From Fistulifera solaris (lineage: Eukaryota > Bacillariophyta > Bacillariophyceae > Naviculales > Stauroneidaceae), in NCBI GenBank assembly GCA_030295235.1, contig AP026140.1, positions 682,001 to 746,000 on the forward strand: DNA of 64,000 bases, written 5' to 3'. Numbering within the stretch: the first letter of the stretch is position 1; every line of letters starts with the position of its first letter. The notes under the pieces were generated by a model. That model had not been told where the DNA came from and searched no databases. It was given only the letters and a program-made list of their open reading frames with translations. A program made the position numbers and the translations under genes. Below are positions 19,445-30,290 of this stretch, in pieces.

Positions 19445-22366
19445 CAACCATTCCAGAATTTCTGGAACGGGCACAGAATTTATGTATGATCCAAACAACT
19501 GATTCCAGATATCTGGAACGACTACAGAATCTCTGTTTGACCCAAAACACCCATTTCAGAATTTTCGGAACAACCACAGAGTCTCTATTCGACCCAAATA
19601 ACCATTTCCAGAATTTCTGGAACGACCACCGAATCTCTGTTTGTGCCAAAATATAGATTCCAGAATTTCTGGAACGTGCACAGAATCTAGTCTATGTTTG
19701 ATACAAATCAGCGATTCCAGAATATTTGGAACGACCAAAGAATCTCTGTATGTCGCAAAACAACGATTCCACAATATCTGGAACCCAATACAACCATTCC
19801 AGAATTTCTGGAACGAGCACAGAATCTATATACAATCCAAAAAAGTGATTCCAGATATTTGGAACGACTACAGAATCTCTGTTTGACCCAAATTACCGAT
19901 TCCAGAATTTCTGGGACGACCACAAAACCTCTGTTTGTCCCAAAATACAGATTCCAGAAATTCTAGAACGATGACAGAAACTCTGTTTGACCCAATACAA
20001 CAGTTCCCGAATATCTGGAACGGGCACAGAATCTCTGTTTGACCCAAAACAATTATTCCTGAATTTCTGGAACGACCACAGAATCGCTGTTTGACTCGAA
20101 GCTTCAATCCCAGAATTTCTTGAACGACCACTGAATCTCTGTTTGTTCCAAAACACACTTTCCGGAATTTCTGGAACGGGCATAGAGTCTCTGCTCGACC
20201 CAAAAACACCCATTCCAGAATTTCTGGAACAACCACCGCATCTCTGTTTGGTCAAAAATATATAGGTCTAGATTCTATTATTTCTGAAACGACCACAGAA
20301 TCTCTGTTTCACTCAAATTACCGATTCCAGAACTTCTGGAACGACTACAGAATTTCTTTTGGACCCAATACAACATTTCCCGAATTTCTGGAACGAGAGA
20401 ATTGTCTGTTTGATCCAAAACACACTTTCCAGAATTTCTGGAATGACAAAAGAATTTCTGTTTGTTCCAAATCACCGATCCCAGAATTTCTGGAACGACC
20501 ACTGAACCTCTGTTTGTTCCAAAAGACACTTTCCAGAATTTCTGGGACGACCAAAAATTCTGTTTGATCCAAGTTACCAATTCCAGAATCCCGGAACAAC
20601 CACAAACTTTTGTACGACGGAATACAACAATTCCTGATTTCTGGAACAGTCACAGAATCTCTGTTTGACCCAAAACAACATTCCTGAAATTCTGGAACGA
20701 CCAATGAATCTCTGTTTGTTCCAAAACACACTTACCAGAATTTCTGGGACGACCAAACAAATTATGTTTGATACAAGTTACCAATTCCAGAATTTCTGGA
20801 ACGACCACAGAATCAATGTTTAACCCATTTACCGATTCCACAATTTCTGGAACGACCACAAACTTTCGTATGATCCAAATTACATATTCTAGAATTTCTG
20901 GAACCACCGAATCTCTGATCGTCCCAAAACACAATTTCCAGACTGTCTGGAACGACCAAAGAAATTCTGTTTGATCCAAATCACCGATTCCTGAACTTCC
21001 GGAACGGGCACAGAATCTATATTTGACCCAAAACAGCGATTCCTGAATTTCTGGAACCTCCACAGACTTTCGTATGACCCAAATTACCGATTCCAGAATT
21101 TCTGGAATGACCACAGAATCTCTGTATTACTCAAAACAACTAGTCCAGAATTTCTGGAACGACCACAGCTCTGTTTGATCCAAATTAATTACCGATTCTA
21201 GAATTTCTGGAACGATTACCGAATCTCTGATCGTTACAAAACACAATTTCCAGACTGTCTGGAACGACCAAAGAAATTCTGTTTGAGCCAAATCACCGAT
21301 TCCCGAACTTCCGGAACGGGCACAGAATCTATGTTTGACCAAAAACAACGATCCTGAATTTCTGGAACCTCCAAGGACTTTCGTATGACCCAGATTACTG
21401 ATTCCAGAATTTCTGGAACGACCACAGAATCTCTGTATTACTCAAAACAACTAGTCCAGAATTTCTGGAATGATTCCAGAATTTCTGGAACGACTACAGA
21501 ATCTCTGTTTGACTCGAAGCTTCAATCCCAGAATTTCTGGAACGACCACAGAATCTCTGTATTACTCAAAACAACTAGTCCAGAATTTCTGGAATGACCA
21601 CAGAATCTCTGTTTGATCCAAATTACCGATTATTCCAAAATTTCTGGAACAACTACAGAATCTCTGTTTGACCCAAAGGACCGATTCCAGAAATTCTGGA
21701 ACGACCACAGAATCTCTTTTGACCAAAACAACTAGTCAAGAATTTCTGGAACGGCCACAGAATCTCTGTTTTATGCAAATTACCTATTCCAGAATTTCTG
21801 GAACGACCACAGACTTTCGTATGACTCAATTACCGATTCCAGAATTTCTGGAACGACCACAGAGTTTCTGTACTACTCAAAACAACTAGTCCAGAATTTC
21901 TGGAACGACCACAGAATGTCTGTTTGATCCAAATTACCGATTATTCCAGAATTTCTGGAACGACTACAGAATCTCTGTTTGACCAAAAACACTGATTCCA
22001 GAATTTCTGGAACGACCAAAGAATGTATGTTTGACCCACAACAACTAGTCCAGAATTTCTGGAACGACCACAGAATCTCTGTTTTATCCAAATTACCGAT
22101 TTGAGAATTTCTGGAACGACCACATTCTTTCGTATGACCCAAATTGCCGATTCCAGAATTTCTGGAACGACCACAGAATCTCTGTATTACTCAAAACAAC
22201 TAGACCAGAATTTCTTGATCGAACACAGAATCTCTGTTTGATCCAAATCACCGATTCCAGAATTTCTGGAACGACAACAGAGGAGTCTTTGTTTGACCGC
22301 AAACAATTTTTAAAATCCATACAGAATCTCTGTTAAGCTTATGTCGTTAGACACTGATTCCAGAAT
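19445..22366. repeat. ~52 bp minisatellite array, about 2.9 kb
   Basis: More than fifty (length divided by period) diverged copies of one unit. The unit has a core of TTCCAGAATTTCTGGAA, then CGACCACAGAATCTCTG, then a TTTGACCCAAAT-like linker. Observed core spacing is mostly 51-57 bp. The core is a perfect 8 bp inverted repeat around one T. Subtypes differ in the segment after the core (GGGCACAG versus GACCACAG) and in the linker (ACAACTAGT, ACACTTT, TTACCGA). In the right half the linker ACTAGT recurs about every 155 bp, revealing a three-unit higher-order period. Frames on both strands stay open over several units because stops are rare in the unit, but I see no coding signal. The last copies near 22290-22366 are broken. 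Confidence 0.92.
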
Positions 22367-22932
22367 TCTTTCATTTTTTAGGGCTACTCCGGAGTCACGT
22401 AGTATTCTTTCTCATGTCCTTAACCTTAACTTTTCCGCCTCTCACGGGCGCCTGCCACAATCTCTTTTTTGGGATTATTCTGCGCTGGTAGTCTAGACAA
22501 GTCTATCAAGAGTGCATAAAAATCAAGATTTCATTAGAAGTCCTTCATTAAATCAACAGCCATGGGGCTCAATGATGGACACGACACCTGGTATTATACC
22601 AGAAACTGATTCAACGTGCCTCACCCCGTGGATTCATTCGCATGTTGCATGCTACGATGAAAAAGCGTAAGACGAACTTGCCAGTTCTGGTGTAACCGAT
22701 TATGCTTCATGCCCTGCAGTGCTGCTGCGTCGTATACTATAAGACCCAACCGAAATGATCATATTCCATCTGATTGATCCCCACTGTGGGCTGGGCCCCT
22801 TGCCTTGAAGAGCAACACCAAAGCAAAAAATAAGCCCTATTCAGTCGTTACGACATTTCTTCAATTTCGTCTGGGCTTTGACTTTTGAACTCAACTAATT
22901 TAACATGCTCGTTGTCAAAAACAAAGACCCTC
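22367..22932. other. Intergenic region after the minisatellite
   Basis: About 570 bp between the array and the TFIIS-N-like gene. No gene or repeat recognised. Confidence 0.45.
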
Positions 22933-24422
22933 TCAAGAATATCTCGTTTCCTCTGTTTGGAACTGGCGGGGAGACCATCCAACCATTTTACCCCTCGTCT
23001 CGATGAAGATCGAGCGGGCTCCACGATCTCGTTGGGCTTTTTTCATTTCGCGAAGCTTCTTCAAGAGTTCCAGCTTCTCCTGACGTGCCTTTTCCAGATC
23101 TTTTCTCATCATATGATGCCGCTCGTTTTCGCGCTCCTTTCGAGCTTTCTCTTCTGCAGTTGTGTTTCTTGATCGTACCTGCGAGTTTGTCTCTGTAAGC
23201 TGAGCATCTTTTCCTTCCTCTCGCTCAACTTCAACAAGCCACGTCGGTTTGTCAATTTTACCCGATTCTACCTTTTGCAGATCGCCCAGTCTCTCTTTCA
23301 GTAAATTAATCAAACGTCTGACGGAGTCTCCAAAGTAGCGTTAGTATGAGTATCTTTGCCATTTTCTTTTGCTTTACTTTCCCAGCTCAATTTAATTTTG
23401 TTCAGTGCAGATTGGACCGCAATGACGGGCAGCCCACCAGTGTCGACGTGCGTCCACTTCTCCAGCTTGACCCGTCCTTTCGTTTGCGCACCGCTTACTA
23501 AGGAATCGACATGTTTACTGAGATTCTTGATCACTTTGTTGATTTTGGATTGTATAATTGCCTGTTTGTTGAATGGAATATTCTCAAGAAACTCGAGCAG
23601 CGGCAAAAGCAATAACCCTGTTGGTGAGGGCCGAACTTCCGATCTTACTTCTTTAGTTCCGTTCGTAGGTACGTCTCGAATAACAGGCTCAGAAGCCTCT
23701 AACACCCATCGACTCAAGATCTGAAGACCCTTTGCTGCTAAAATTAACATAAGCCTCCGTGGCGGTGCAGGTTTAGGACTCACGACGACAGGAGAATCTT
23801 GGAGAGTAGTCGACGTATCATCTTCAGATATCCTAGGTCTTTTCGTAGGAGGAAGCTTTTCTTCTGTTTCCGAAGCATCCATTGATTGAGATGCCAGTGC
23901 TATTCTGGTTGTTTCAAAGTTCTCTTGTATCCTTTCATCTAACTGATGAGTTCGTTCCAAAATAGCAAGAACCAGAGATCGGCTCTTCAAGTCCTGGCAA
24001 CGCATAGCCATCAGCCCAATAAATTCCAGTATTTTCGTCTCACGAAGAGCTCCAGCAATCCAAGTGTCCTCCTCTACATCAATTTCTGCTTCCCAATCCG
24101 CACCCGTCGGAGATTCCCCTATCGTACAACATGAAACTAAAGCCTTTTCTAATGATGAAGCGCCAGACCAGAGATCGTCTTTCGAATCCGACTCTGTGCC
24201 CGACTCCTTAGTAGCTTTCTTCCCATCTACAGCATGTTTCGTCGCTTCTTGTTCCTTCAACTGACAAAGGACATTCAAAGCTTCTTGTCGACGGGAAAGA
24301 TAATCTCTCTCTACTCTCCGATTGAGCTGGTTCCCTTTGCTTGTTTCTCTTTCATGTGTGCCATTTGCCATCAACTGATGGTAGGGGATTTGCTTGGTCT
24401 CCTCAGTCGGTACGCACTCCAT
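22933..24422 (-). CDS. Nuclear protein with TFIIS N-terminal-like helical domain
   Basis: About 500 residues when the two frames (24422-23310 and 23313-22933) are joined. The best-defined region is LLEFLENIPFNKQAIIQSKI followed by NKVIKNLSKH and a later KIKLSWES, which follows the helix pattern of the TFIIS N-terminal (LW) domain found in elongation factors, Spn1/IWS1, Mediator MED26 and PNUTS. The N-terminal half is charged, with a nuclear-type basic patch (PPTKRPRISEDD). The C-terminus is a Glu/Arg/Lys coiled coil (EEKARKERENERHH) ending in a conserved-looking GWSPRQFQ. The frame change near 23329 is cured by adding one T (CTTTGG to CTTTTGG). The start is the first ATG, 24422. A role in RNA polymerase II elongation is inferred. 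Which family member it is, I cannot say. Confidence 0.5.
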
Positions 24423-24957
24423 TGTCAATTGTGGGACAAGCAGCCCGAAACCTCTAAAGGGTAATATAATAAGGTAGCGTGTCAACAGTGACTTGCAAAT
24501 TAGATGATCGAACGAAAATGTGCTTGCATAGAATCACCGTCTGCGGTTAAAGTGCGGAATGAAAATTGACAGCTCAGAAGGAGCAACGGGCATTTTATTC
24601 ACAAAATTAAAAAAAAAACACTTTTACTTTTACAGCGTTTGATAGACATCAGTTTGATGATAATCAATGAAGTTGCATCGTCGCGATGTTTTTATTAGTT
24701 GTCGAGTGGAGGCGAACGCGAAACTACCGAGTAGCGTATCGGTACTAACTTCTTAGGCTAACGGTGCTCGCTTTCTTGCTACCATTAGATCTGAAACGTG
24801 TTACTTTGTACTTTTTCGCGAGGCCGCAATAAACGCGAAACGCAAAAAGCGTGCGGAGAGATCTATATCGCGTGCGCGGAGATCATAAAATTTTACCAGC
24901 ATACCTTGTAATTCAATATTGACACTATCATCCTTCTTCTGCATCAATCTAAATTCA
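24423..24957. other. Divergent promoter between TFIIS-N-like gene and EED
   Basis: 535 bp between two divergent start codons, containing a long A run near 24609. It presumably holds both promoters. No defined motif was identified. Confidence 0.45.
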
Positions 24958-27867
24958 ATGGATACAGATGAGGCATTAAATGAGAAAATCAGGACGTTGT
25001 TTATCAAGTACGAACAGTATGTCCGCTCAATTCCGGCCAGCGAGCCACCTTCATTTTCTGCAAAGAAAGCTTCTTCGTCATCACGGAATGTGCAAAATGT
25101 CGAGGTACCTCACAGTCCCAAACAGTTTTTAAACGATTTTCGTTGTGGACTCAGAGAAGTTTACAAGCTATATGACCGCCAGGGCCGGCCGGTCAAGTTT
25201 CGTGATCTTGTGGGCTCCTTGGAACAAATTAGTGTCGATCTTTCGTCGGAATGTAGAGCGACTTCCGAAGTGTTTCGCACTGAAAGCGGAGAAGACCCCG
25301 GGTCAACAGTTCGGAGTCGAGTTGCAGGTGCGAAAAATGTTGATAGAAGCCCTACAGCTGCAAGTCGACAAGAGGACTCGGACTCCGATGAGGAAGAGAT
25401 TGTGCGATACTACAAATCCCCACAGCTCCTTCGAACGCCGCAATCGAATCGAACAGCTGCTTCTGCGACTCGCAATTTCGTTGACCTCACAGCGGCAAAG
25501 CAACGTATGCAAAACGGGCTTGAGATTATTTCACTCTTAGACTCTAGTGAAAGTGACGACAGCAGTCATTCTCCCAGACGGCGAAAGAAACTCAAAAGCC
25601 CAACGAGGTCAACTTTTAAAACCACACCACCGCTACGCAATTCCGCAATGAGTGCTAGCAAAGCACTAAGAGAGAGCATAAACATGTTATACGCGAGATG
25701 TCGTAAGTTTAGTCGAACACTTCCAGCGGGACATCCATTCCGGACAATTTATGATTCACTCGAGAAAACTGTGCCCGATTATGATTGTGCCAGTCTGGAG
25801 ATCCAGATTCCTGCTGACCCTACATATTTCTTGAATGATTTGCGCAGTCGCTTTGATGAAGTGTATGGATTATGTGAACGAATGGGGCGACCTGCTGATT
25901 TATCCGAGCGCTTGGACTCGTTAAAGCAACTCGTTTCGATGAATTCTGTCGATTCACGCCCTAGATCGAGTTTTGCAGCCAACAGAGATGAACCACCGTT
26001 GCTTTCAAAGAATAGAAGCTCGGATCCCGTTGCGCGTCTAAAAGACGATTCGAAATATGTTAATGACGAACTAAGTGACGAGAATATAACACTACAATCT
26101 ACGCGGCGATCAGTGCAAGAAAATTATCCGTGCATGAACAAAGCTGTAGTCCTCAAAGTGGACGGCCTCTACGAAAACATTGTGTATGCACGGTCTTCGG
26201 CCTTGGGTGTCGATGACGATGATAGTGTTTACAATAACAGCACAGAAACAGAAATTGAACAGAGAATTAATCGCGTCCACGATGCTAATCTAGCTTGCAC
26301 CATGAAAAGAGAGCCAAAACAGTCTTCTTGTCCAAGCACACCTAGTGCAATTGAAAAGCCAACAACATCTTCTCCGCTTGCAAGTATCTCAGTCAAAGAA
26401 CCCACGACATCGCCTTACAATGCTAAACAAACTTGCACCATGAAGCGACCGCCGGAACAGGCATCTCATCCAAGCACACTCACTGCAATTAAAGAGCCAA
26501 CAACCTTTCCTCCATGTTTACGTATCTCAGCCAATGAGCCCACATCGCGCGAAAAGGCAATATTATTACCCGAGCCTGGTGACGAGGAAGACAACCTATC
26601 TGGTTTTGACGTCCCTAAGGTTTTGTTGAATCTAGATCCATCACTTCCTCCTCATTCATTACCATCATCAATAAAACGGAAAATGAGCGGACATGCCAAA
26701 GAATCGCACGGAGAACCCGTCTACTGTGTCAGTTGGTCAAAGGATTTCAGTCAATCATGCGCTAAAGCAGAAACGCAATCAGTTTCTCGGTATCTGTCAA
26801 CATGTGGGTCGAACCTTGTCACTGTGTACAGGATAGTCTTCGACAGCTGCCACGGGCGCCGAGTCAAAAGCAAACACTTCGATATGACCCAGTCATATAT
26901 AGTTGACGATAAAACAGAATCCTTTTATGCCTGTACCTTCGCGGGGAGGTCAAGAGGAGAGGAGAGAGATCGTAGCATGTCCCATACTACAAATATGCCT
27001 GAATTGCTCTGCGTTGGCGGTGCGAAAAGAGTGATTTATGTGATCGATATTGTTACAAAGAAAAGAATTTTGACGTTACACGGACACGGAGAATCCGTTT
27101 TAAGCTTGAAACCATGCCCCACTGACGAGTGGATCTTGCTAAGCTCTTCGGAAGATGAAAGTATCCGATTATGGAACTTGCGCTCAGGAGCTCCTGTGGC
27201 GGTCCTGAAGGGCAGAGAAGGGCACATAGACTCCGTTATCAGCGCTGCTTGGAACCCAAGTGCGACGCTTATCATAAGTGGCGGAATGGACACTACAATC
27301 AAGATTTGGGATGCTCGAGAGGGTTCACAGCTTCGGCAAGCAATCGCTAGGAGTCACGAAGTTGTTGATTTATGGCAAAGTGAACGAGTTACAGTTGATG
27401 AAAATCCAATTTTGGTGAAGAGACCTATCTTTTCAACGCAAAAGGTCCATGTCCATTGCGTGGACTGCGTGCAATTCATTCAGAACGGATTGGTCCTTTC
27501 CAAGTCCGTAGATTCTCGTATCGAGCTGTGGGAGCCGATTCTTGAGGGATCGGACAGCGTGACTTTGAGGATGAAGAATCAAAGCTGTGTTGAGCATCTT
27601 CATACTTTTGAGTACAATAAGGGAGAAGTTTGGTACATGAACTTCGCCACCGACCCGCTGTTTAAACTGCTTGTCGTTGGAGATTGTGATGGGTCTTTGT
27701 ATGTTTGGAATATCGGCCAGAAGACATCAGCACCTGCTTACGTACTTCAAACACACGGTAACATCAGTGTGCCAGTTCGAGGAGTGGCGTTCTCTCCTTG
27801 TGGCAATACTCTGGTAGCTTACAGAGACGACGGAAGCTTTTACAAGTGGGATTTGAAGTTCAATTAA
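24958..27867 (+). CDS. EED: Polycomb PRC2 WD40 subunit EED/ESC homologue with long N-terminus
   Basis: 969 residues, single exon, start at ATG 24958. The C-terminal part (about 586-969) is a WD40 propeller matching EED/ESC/FIE blade by blade: HGHGESVLSLKPCPTDEWIL, SEDESIRLWNLRSGAPVAVL, EGHIDSVISAAWNPS, GGMDTTIKIWD, then the EED-specific long insert and VHCVDCVQF, LSKSVDSRIELWEP, GEVWYMNFATDP and the final RGVAFSPCGNTL. EED binds H3K27me3 and stimulates the E(z) methyltransferase of PRC2, placing this gene in heritable silencing. The ~585-residue N-terminal extension is far longer than in animals or plants. It contains a ~98-residue domain twice (about 5-100 and 231-328, sharing the PkqFLNDfR...vYkLydRqGRP pattern), followed by two ~46-residue CTMKR...P.QaS.PST repeats (about 446-537). 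The codon pattern is uniform, so a fusion artefact is unlikely. Confidence 0.88.
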   Translation: MDTDEALNEKIRTLFIKYEQYVRSIPASEPPSFSAKKASSSSRNVQNVEVPHSPKQFLNDFRCGLREVYKLYDRQGRPVKFRDLVGSLEQISVDLSSECRATSEVFRTESGEDPGSTVRSRVAGAKNVDRSPTAASRQEDSDSDEEEIVRYYKSPQLLRTPQSNRTAASATRNFVDLTAAKQRMQNGLEIISLLDSSESDDSSHSPRRRKKLKSPTRSTFKTTPPLRNSAMSASKALRESINMLYARCRKFSRTLPAGHPFRTIYDSLEKTVPDYDCASLEIQIPADPTYFLNDLRSRFDEVYGLCERMGRPADLSERLDSLKQLVSMNSVDSRPRSSFAANRDEPPLLSKNRSSDPVARLKDDSKYVNDELSDENITLQSTRRSVQENYPCMNKAVVLKVDGLYENIVYARSSALGVDDDDSVYNNSTETEIEQRINRVHDANLACTMKREPKQSSCPSTPSAIEKPTTSSPLASISVKEPTTSPYNAKQTCTMKRPPEQASHPSTLTAIKEPTTFPPCLRISANEPTSREKAILLPEPGDEEDNLSGFDVPKVLLNLDPSLPPHSLPSSIKRKMSGHAKESHGEPVYCVSWSKDFSQSCAKAETQSVSRYLSTCGSNLVTVYRIVFDSCHGRRVKSKHFDMTQSYIVDDKTESFYACTFAGRSRGEERDRSMSHTTNMPELLCVGGAKRVIYVIDIVTKKRILTLHGHGESVLSLKPCPTDEWILLSSSEDESIRLWNLRSGAPVAVLKGREGHIDSVISAAWNPSATLIISGGMDTTIKIWDAREGSQLRQAIARSHEVVDLWQSERVTVDENPILVKRPIFSTQKVHVHCVDCVQFIQNGLVLSKSVDSRIELWEPILEGSDSVTLRMKNQSCVEHLHTFEYNKGEVWYMNFATDPLFKLLVVGDCDGSLYVWNIGQKTSAPAYVLQTHGNISVPVRGVAFSPCGNTLVAYRDDGSFYKWDLKFN

Positions 27868-28026
27868 ATTTGTTGATCGTAGTGCACGCTTTTTGAGATT
27901 GCTGAGCCTGTAATAGACTACTGTATAAAAGCTAGAGGATGGCGCTATTAATTTTGTTGATCGTATGGCACGCTTTTTGAGATTGCTGAGCCTGTAATAG
28001 ACTATCAAAGCTAGAGGATGGCGCTT
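27867..28026. repeat. ~80 bp tandem duplication at the EED 3' end
   Basis: Two near-identical units, 27867-27949 and 27950-28026, each starting AATTT(T)GTTGATCGTA and ending GCTAGAGGATGGCGCT. They differ by small indels and a transposed base. The first unit begins at the last base of the EED stop codon, so the repeat lies in the 3' untranslated region shared between the convergent EED and NECAP genes. Confidence 0.85.
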
Positions 28027-28066
28027 ATAAAAATTTATAAAGAAGGCACAGTGCTTCATGATTCAG

Positions 28067-28705
28067 TCAAATTATCCTGTTGTCCTCCGTGGAGTGTCTT
28101 TCGAGGAAGGCTTCAAAAACCCGCCGCTTTTCGTTCCAGTCTCCGCTTTTTTTCTTCGTAAGTCGAGTAACAGACGTTTTCCCCACAGAAATGTGAATTT
28201 TCTCTCCCTCTTTTATGCTGTAGTCTTTCGGTTCACCAATATCTAGCTTCGCCATATTCTGCTCTACTTCCTTCTCCCGGCGGGCGTCTTCCAAAGCCGT
28301 ATTAAAATCAAAAGCATCATTCCTCTCATTAAATGCCATACCCACAAACAGATGCTTTCCATCCGCATTTTCAACTTTTAGCACGAAATATCGACTGCTA
28401 TCCACACAACGATCCACGGCTCCATCGCTCACCGGGCACACGGCAAATATGGAATTCTTCTTTGGATCGACGAGTAATATTACAGTCAGATCACCGCGTT
28501 CTACGACTTTTAGAGTTCCCTGCCAGACCTCTTTATCCCAGTCGGCACCACGCCAGCCTCCCGCGGTCGGTCGAGGCGGAAGCTTGAAAATATGAGCATC
28601 TGGAATGGTGCAGCGAACGCGTTCGATGACTTCCAGATCTTTCAGCGACTCGAGATACGCCGCAGCAACATTCGGGACTCCAATTTGCTCTGCTGTCTTC
28701 GGCAT
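28067..28705 (-). CDS. NECAP: NECAP-type adaptin-ear-binding coat protein
   Basis: 212 residues, start at ATG 28705. Residues 25-150 are the NECAP PH-like domain, with the hallmark FKLPPRPTAGGWRGADW, later WQGTLKVVERG and FVGMAFNERNDAFDFNTALE, which is almost diagnostic. NECAPs bind AP-2 and help clathrin-coated vesicles form and recycle. The C-terminal part is charged (KEGEKIHISVGKTS). The usual WVQF ear-binding tail of animals is not visible. The protein instead ends in a basic/acidic helix. No frame breaks. It converges on EED with about 200 bp between stops. Confidence 0.9.
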   Translation of the reverse strand: MPKTAEQIGVPNVAAAYLESLKDLEVIERVRCTIPDAHIFKLPPRPTAGGWRGADWDKEVWQGTLKVVERGDLTVILLVDPKKNSIFAVCPVSDGAVDRCVDSSRYFVLKVENADGKHLFVGMAFNERNDAFDFNTALEDARREKEVEQNMAKLDIGEPKDYSIKEGEKIHISVGKTSVTRLTKKKSGDWNEKRRVFEAFLERHSTEDNRII

Positions 28706-29003
28706 TGTTGCTGAAGTTACAGGACTATAGTTGTTTTGTTTGCAAAAACAAGAAAACGATATTACAAGAAAGTTATTATTACTCGCACTGTTGTCATTTT
28801 CATGCAAAAAAAACGCAGTGCGCGCGGCGTTATTTTTTTTGCGGCGATCGAAATCTACCAGTACCGTTGCGTCAATCGACCAGCATATCAGAAAACGAAA
28901 TACGTAGTAAGAACTAAGGTACGGTACTCTCGCATCATGATTATTTCTCGCCACTCCAAACTACTCCGAAACAACATTGCAAGCCACTGCTTGGAACAAA
29001 AGC

Positions 29004-30018
29004 TTAAAGTCTAGATTTCTGATGGATTTGGCGTATATGTTTCTCACAAAAGTCTAACGCAGCCTCTATTTGCTTGTCATCAACGACAAAATCGTGCCGT
29101 AATCGCGGATCGTACTCCCACTCGACAGTTTCTGGGATCAACTTGCCTTCTTTCAAACGTTGCAAATCATCCAGGTGATGTTCCGGTGCCCATTGATCGT
29201 TCCCTGCGAACAACAAGGCCGTCGGACATTGTCGTAGCGGTGCCGCATTTACCGTTTCCGGCAAATCTCGTATTTCTTCCAACCCCAACGAAAAGAAGCT
29301 TTTCACAAAATGATACTGACAAGCCAAGTCAATCGCAACGGATCTAGCAGTCAAATCGGGTATAGAAGAACTCATGATACGATCCACCCACGATCGGGGC
29401 AGTTTCGATAACGCTAAGGACAGTAATTCATGAATTCGTATGGTAGCAGCCTGGTATGCCGCCAATGTATCCATCAAGATTTGTTGCTTCCATGGAGCAT
29501 TCATGCGAATAAATGGCATTAACCCAATCAACAATTCCGTCCGCGCCAGGATATCCGCACGTCGCATGAGAAGTTGTTGCGTGAAAAAGGTCCCCACGGA
29601 ATGACACACAAAAATGAGTTTGGGTTGCCGTGCAAGCCTCCGTTTTGCGCCACCTCGCGAAATTCTTTCAGGACGTGATCTACGTACGCCGCCTTGTGCA
29701 TCGATTGGCCTTCTACCGTCCACGCTACTGTGGTCGAGCGAGATCCGGGCGCTATGCGTTCCGGATGCAACGAATGTCCCGCATGAGCGATTCCGCGGGC
29801 CGCAAAACCCGGTCCTAATCTTTGAAGTAATTGTTGAAAGAACGAAAGGTACCATTCAATGAGGCCTGGATTTCCCGGAACAAACACGAGTACAGTATGG
29901 GGAACGTCGATCCTAACGTCGTCGTGAAAGGGAACGTAATAATCGATAGAAAAGGTATCCGAGGGCCATCCGCAGCGAGGAGTAGTCCCTCTTGCAATCG
30001 AGGCAAGGAGGCTGTCAT
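29004..30018 (-). CDS. Lipid-droplet-associated hydrolase (LDAH-like), two frame breaks
   Basis: About 335 residues, alpha/beta-hydrolase fold of the LDAH/C2orf43 family, which associates with lipid droplets and has been linked to sterol-ester or triacylglycerol turnover. Diagnostic segments are VFVPGNPGLIEWY (oxyanion side), LIFVCHSVGTFF (nucleophile elbow; Ser in HSVG), LLFAGNDQWAPEHH (acid residue) and RHDFVV (catalytic His). Three frames carry these parts in order. Adding one C to the CCC near 29963 and one T near 29640 connects them, so this is one gene with sequence errors. The start MTASLPRL at 30018 gives a short N-terminus. No signal peptide. The nearest neighbours are unrelated. Confidence 0.78.
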
Positions 30019-30290
30019 TTTGTAGTAAGTTAGTTGCAATAGGATGATTATGAGTGAAGTAGAAAGCCTGCTGCTTTTCACGCGATCTTTTTCGTCAAAA
30101 TGCAAATAATAACCGGACGATGTGAGCACGTTCTGCAATTAATAAAACTTTGGGAGAACAAAAAATGATGGGAACGCAGCAATAATTCATCACAATCACA
30201 GTACCTGGTAACAAAAATCATCAGCAATTACAGCCGCGAAAACAGAACTAAACTTTGAGACGAACATATCCCTTGGCGCTTTTTTCTTGA

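Noticed and set aside
19556-22320. Long open frames on both strands in the minisatellite as protein genes
   Set aside because: They follow the repeat and start and stop where the period slips. No codon bias, start context or family similarity.
19445-22366. CRISPR-like array (regular 52 bp periodic repeats)
   Set aside because: Repeats and linkers are both diverged copies of one unit, with no unique spacers, no cas genes and a eukaryotic setting. It is a minisatellite.
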